A stretch of 56,914 nucleotides of DNA from Tychonema sp. LEGE 07203 (lineage in GTDB: Bacteria > Cyanobacteriota > Cyanobacteriia > Cyanobacteriales > Microcoleaceae), in NCBI RefSeq assembly GCF_015207285.1, contig NZ_JADEXD010000016.1, positions 1 to 56,914 of the forward strand, given 5' to 3'. Shown here in pieces: positions 54,373 to 56,914 of the stretch. The first letter of the stretch is position 1; the number at the start of each line of letters is the position of its first letter. A model generated the notes under the pieces. It searched no databases and was not told the DNA's origin. It was given only the letters and a program-made list of their open reading frames with translations. The translations under genes were made by a program, and so were the position numbers.

Positions 54373-54669
54373 CTATTTTCGGTCAAAAAAACTGCAGACT
54401 ATTTCACCAAGGTTGTTTTGTCCAAACGCCAAAACAGTGCCATCTTTCTTAACCGTAGTGCGATCGCGACAATTGTAAACTTCCAGAGGCTGTTTAACTC
54501 GATCCACACTCAGAATTACCCTGTACTCCCAATAATTTTTTGCACTGCGTTTGATATCGACAATGCAAATCTCGCGCCCTTGATAATTTCGGCAAACAGA
54601 TGCCTCAGCCGGCAGCGCCACCCAGAAAACAGATATTAATAGCAGCCAGCAGCAAAAATATTTTATCAT
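54373..54669 (-). CDS. Small exported protein of unknown function
   Basis: 98 residues from ATG 54669; a TTG at 54696 overlapping the upstream stop is possible but less likely. The signal peptide MIKYFCCWLLLISVFWVALP ends at AEAS (about residue 23). The mature part is about 75 residues with four Cys (SVCRNYQGREIC, YNCRDRT, EIVCSFF), enough for two disulphides, and a beta-rich pattern. No named family. It lies 23 bp after the reductase-like gene. Confidence 0.7.
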   Translation of the reverse strand: MIKYFCCWLLLISVFWVALPAEASVCRNYQGREICIVDIKRSAKNYWEYRVILSVDRVKQPLEVYNCRDRTTVKKDGTVLAFGQNNLGEIVCSFFDRK

Positions 54670-54692
54670 CAGCTTAACAACAAAGCGCGCCC

Positions 54693-55202
54693 TCAAGCCG
54701 CCACATCATAGGATAGCTGAACCATACCAGAACTGTAAGTCTGACATCCAGTTAGCTGCAAAGCTGTAGTATTGGGATTAGCAAATAAAGGAATTCCTTC
54801 GCCCAAAATCAGCGGGTGCACTGAGAGAATTAACTCGTTTACAAGATTTTTGTTCAGGAAATCGCGAATCAGCAAAGAGCCTCCCACCAACCAAATATTT
54901 TTGCCCTCTATCAAACGCAAATCATTGACAAAACTCTCTAATTGTGTTACTACTTCCACATCAGAAGTTGCTGTGAAATCTAGATTTTTAGTAAAAACAT
55001 AACTTTTTTTTTCTTGGTAGGGATACTCGCCAAAAGTTAGAACTTGTTCGTAGGTTTTGCGACCCATGAGGACTGTATCGATGCTATCTAAGAATTTAGT
55101 ATAGCCGTAATTTTGGTCTGTATACAGCCAGTCAATCTCGCCATTCGATCGCGCGATATAACCGTCTAAACTAGATGCAATGAAGAGTACAATTTTACGC
55201 AT
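54693..55202 (-). CDS. RibD C-terminal / dihydrofolate-reductase-like protein
   Basis: 169 residues. The NADPH-binding DHFR-like fold is shown by ASSLDGYIARSNGEIDWL, TVLMGRKTYE and NIWLVGGSLLIRDFLNKNLV, and the end ELILSVHPLILGEGIPLF. It lacks the deaminase domain of full RibD. These stand-alone proteins are common and their substrate is not known. Start is the ATG at 55202. Downstream the small exported protein follows at 23 bp on the same strand. Confidence 0.88.
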   Translation of the reverse strand: MRKIVLFIASSLDGYIARSNGEIDWLYTDQNYGYTKFLDSIDTVLMGRKTYEQVLTFGEYPYQEKKSYVFTKNLDFTATSDVEVVTQLESFVNDLRLIEGKNIWLVGGSLLIRDFLNKNLVNELILSVHPLILGEGIPLFANPNTTALQLTGCQTYSSGMVQLSYDVAA

Positions 55203-55282
55203 GGCAATACCGGGATTTTGGCTGTAGGGGCGATCGCCCTAACTACCTTAATTTTAGATCGTATCATGTCTACCCATCGAGG

Positions 55283-55800
55283 CCAAGAAACCGGGTTTCT
55301 ACGAGTCTTTGGTTGGGTGACGAAAAATGTAGAAAGAAACCCGGTTTCTGAGATTTTCGCAGGGGGCAAATAAACCGAGGTTTACGCATCGAGGCCGAGA
55401 AACCGGGTTTCTTCGAGTCTTTGGTTGGGTGACGAGAAATACAGAAAGAAACCCGGTTTCTGAGATTTTCGCATCGAGGCCGAGAAACCGGGTTTCTTCG
55501 AGTCTTTGGTTGGGTGACGAGAAATGTAGAAAGAAACCCGGTTTCTGAGGTTTACGCATCGAGGCAAAGAAACCGGGTTTCTTCGAGTCTTTGGTTGGGT
55601 GACGAGAAATGTAGAAAGAAACCCGGTTTCTGAGATTTTCGCATCAAGGCCAAGAAACCGGGTTTCTTCGAGTCTTTGGTTGGGTGACGAAAAATGTAGA
55701 AAGAAACCCGGTTTCTGAGATTTTCGCAGGGGGCCAAGAAACCGGGTTTCTACGAATCTTTGGTTGAGTGACAAAAAATATCAAGAACCCTGGTTTCTGA
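55283..55800. repeat. Six tandem copies of an 84-86-bp palindromic unit
   Basis: GAAACCGGGTTTC starts at 55287, 55399, 55483, 55569, 55653 and 55739. In each unit it is followed about 45 nt later by the complementary AGAAACCCGGTTTCT, so every unit can fold as a hairpin. The loop TTCGAGTCTTTGGTTGGGTG and ACGA(G/A)AAAT(G)TAGAA is strongly conserved. The first unit is longer (112 bp). Minus-strand ORFs across it are artefacts. A single related copy is at 13656-13720. Confidence 0.95.
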
Positions 55801-55860
55801 GGTCTTTGTTACCAAATGATGACAAATGATGGTAGGCTTGGGATAGGGAGTTTTTTGTTT

Positions 55861-56742
55861 ATGAATCCAATAAAACGTGTTGCCATAGTGGGAGGAACCC
55901 ACGGAAACGAACTCACAGGCATTTACCTGGTGAAGAAGTTCGATCGCGCACCACAGTCAATTGGGCGATCGACTTTTGAAACAATCGCCCTGCTAGCCAA
56001 TCCCAAAGCTTCCGAAATTGGCAGACGCTACGTCGATATCGACCTCAACCGCTGCTTTCGACAGCAAGATTTACAAAATCCCCACCTCTCCACCTACGAA
56101 GCGCAGCGGGCCAAAGAAATCTACCACATTTTTAGCTCAAAAACCACTCCGCAGCAAAGCTTAATTATCGATTTGCACAGCACCACATCCAACATGGGGC
56201 TAACATTTATTCTCGCCAGCCAGCATCCTTTTAACCTGCAACTAGCAGCTTATTTAACCTCTGTCTATCCCCACCTCAAGCTGCTGGTTTCGGCAACTAA
56301 CAATTATGATAGTCCTTTGCTGCGATCGATTTCCGAATTAGGCGGTACGCTGGAGGTTGGTGCAGTGCCACAAGGCGTATTAGATGCCTCTTTATTTCAG
56401 CAAACCGAGCAGGTTGTCGGCACAATTTTAGACTGCGTAGAAAGCTACAATCAAGGCACAATGCCTGCTGCAACAAATCCCATGACTGTTTATCATACCA
56501 TCGGGGCGATCGACTATCCGAGAAACAACAACGGAGAAATTCAGGCAATGATTCATCCTCAGCTACAATTTAGAGATTATCAAGCCCTAAATCCCGGCGA
56601 TCCGATGTTTTTAACCTTTGAGGGCGAGTCGGTCTTCTATGAAGGTAAATCGACGGTATATCCAATTTTTATTAACGAGGCGGCTTACTACGAAAAAGGG
56701 ATTGCGATGTGTTTTACCCAAAAGCAAATAGTTAGTTGTTAG
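55861..56742 (+). CDS. Aspartoacylase family zinc deacylase
   Basis: 293 residues from ATG 55861. The zinc site is GGTHGNELTG (His and Glu) with the third ligand in IIDLHSTTSNMG. LLANPKASEIGRRYVDIDLNRCF carries the substrate-binding Arg and Asn. EVGAVPQGVLDA is the catalytic Glu segment. This is the AstE/AspA superfamily; relatives cleave N-acetyl-aspartate or N-acyl aromatic amino acids. The substrate here is not fixed by sequence. A poor ribosome-binding site (GGGAGTTTTTTGTTT) precedes the start. The gene is isolated between two repeat regions. Confidence 0.88.
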   Translation: MNPIKRVAIVGGTHGNELTGIYLVKKFDRAPQSIGRSTFETIALLANPKASEIGRRYVDIDLNRCFRQQDLQNPHLSTYEAQRAKEIYHIFSSKTTPQQSLIIDLHSTTSNMGLTFILASQHPFNLQLAAYLTSVYPHLKLLVSATNNYDSPLLRSISELGGTLEVGAVPQGVLDASLFQQTEQVVGTILDCVESYNQGTMPAATNPMTVYHTIGAIDYPRNNNGEIQAMIHPQLQFRDYQALNPGDPMFLTFEGESVFYEGKSTVYPIFINEAAYYEKGIAMCFTQKQIVSC

Positions 56743-56850
56743 TTGTTAGTTGTTATTGGTTATTGGTTATTGGTTATTGGTTATTGGTTGTTGGTTATTT
56801 GTTATTGATTATTGTTATTTGTTGTTTTTTAGGTGTTGGTTGTTAGTTGT
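56731..56850. repeat. GTTAGTT / GGTTATT heptamer repeats
   Basis: GTTAGTT units pass into GGTTATT units and then degrade (TTGTTATT, GTTGTTTTTT). Same family as 35426-35550. It begins right at the stop codon of the aspartoacylase gene. Confidence 0.85.
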
Positions 56851-56914
56851 TATAGCAATTATAAATCATTTGTAAATTTCTTACTCCCTCCCCTTAGTAA
56901 GGGGAGGGTTGGGG
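56851..56914. repeat. Partial copy of the TATAGCAAT palindrome at the window edge
   Basis: TATAGCAATTATAAATCATT agrees with the inward-reading right arm of 54199-54328 (TATAGCAATCCTAAATCATT). It goes on to CTCCCTCCCCTTAGTAAGGG, a hairpin start; the rest lies outside the window. Confidence 0.6.

Noticed and set aside
55299..55774. Overlapping minus-strand ORFs of 60-130 residues with NRVSFY/KPGF repeats
   Set aside because: They exist only because the 84-86-bp units contain no stop in those frames; there is no ribosome-binding site, and the same array is better explained as palindromic DNA.
55283..55800. Considered as a CRISPR array because of regular spacing
   Set aside because: The whole 84-86-bp unit is conserved, including the part that would be spacer, and there are no cas genes; it is a tandem repeat.

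Overview
The window looks like chromosome from a filamentous cyanobacterium, probably of the Oscillatoria/Microcoleus kind. HIP1 sites (GCGATCGC and shorter GCGATCG/CGATCGC forms) occur in genes and spacers throughout. The isoleucyl-tRNA synthetase carries a cyanobacterial membrane appendage (CAAD). Several families known mainly from cyanobacteria are present (DUF3611, Npun_F0494-type, RibBA with an extra C-terminal domain). The spacers are full of heptamer tandem repeats and palindromic elements. The placement is inference from these traits; no rRNA or tRNA gene was recognised.

Layout. 1-3.5 kb (minus): AI-2E-family permease, HAD phosphatase and a divergent Nramp-like transporter. 4.4-10.7 kb (plus): membrane proteins (DUF1206, a ZIP-like protein, DUF3611), a broken YjdF-like gene, and three exported proteins of which two have internal duplications. 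11-14.4 kb (plus): a GH13 trehalose-synthase-like enzyme, a Uma2 nuclease and the cobalamin adenosyltransferase CobO. 14.7-22.4 kb: a CHASE4/HAMP/PAS histidine kinase, a frameshifted IS605-type tnpB, a group 2 sigma factor with a strong terminator, and a gene whose 5' end is cut off by a palindromic element.

22.5-32.9 kb (minus) is the most unusual block. Ten closely packed genes plus one upstream gene look like a type VII-secretion-like (WXG100/FtsK-SpoIIIE) locus. It has two TPR proteins (one with a coiled coil and C-terminal membrane hairpin) and a 1063-residue FtsK/SpoIIIE-type ATPase with a coiled-coil N-terminus. It has three small helical WXG-like proteins sharing the spacing W-x-[G/D]-x5-F. 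Between them lies a 405-residue protein with a cysteine-containing helical N-terminus and an ADP-ribosyltransferase C-terminus (R / STS / ExE). A 54-residue ORF overlaps the end of that gene and could be an immunity protein or adaptor. Behind it come an IMS-domain membrane protein and a class-A beta-lactamase-like serine hydrolase. No EccB, EccD, EccE or mycosin gene is visible.

33-41 kb: repeat-rich spacers around a HerA-type ATPase, a 479-residue pentapeptide-repeat protein, RibBA and a PEP-CTERM protein. 41-48.5 kb: a duplicated multi-module C39-like protease, a PrxQ-type peroxiredoxin lacking the usual resolving Cys, an orphan DUF433 antitoxin-like gene, a one-gene type IIG restriction-modification enzyme and an Npun_F0494-like protein. 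48.8-56.9 kb: IleRS with CAAD and a repeat-derived insertion, a nucleotide-sugar epimerase, a small exported protein, a RibD-C/DHFR-like reductase, a six-copy tandem palindrome array and an aspartoacylase-family enzyme.

A second theme is non-coding structure. At least eight palindromic elements of about 60-170 bp with matching terminal arms sit between genes, some with related copies elsewhere in the window. There are also two heptamer-repeat families, a 51-bp x4 array, an 84-86-bp x6 array and a perfect 28-bp hairpin. At least two elements have altered genes: one truncates the gene at 22.4 kb, and one is read through in frame in ileS.
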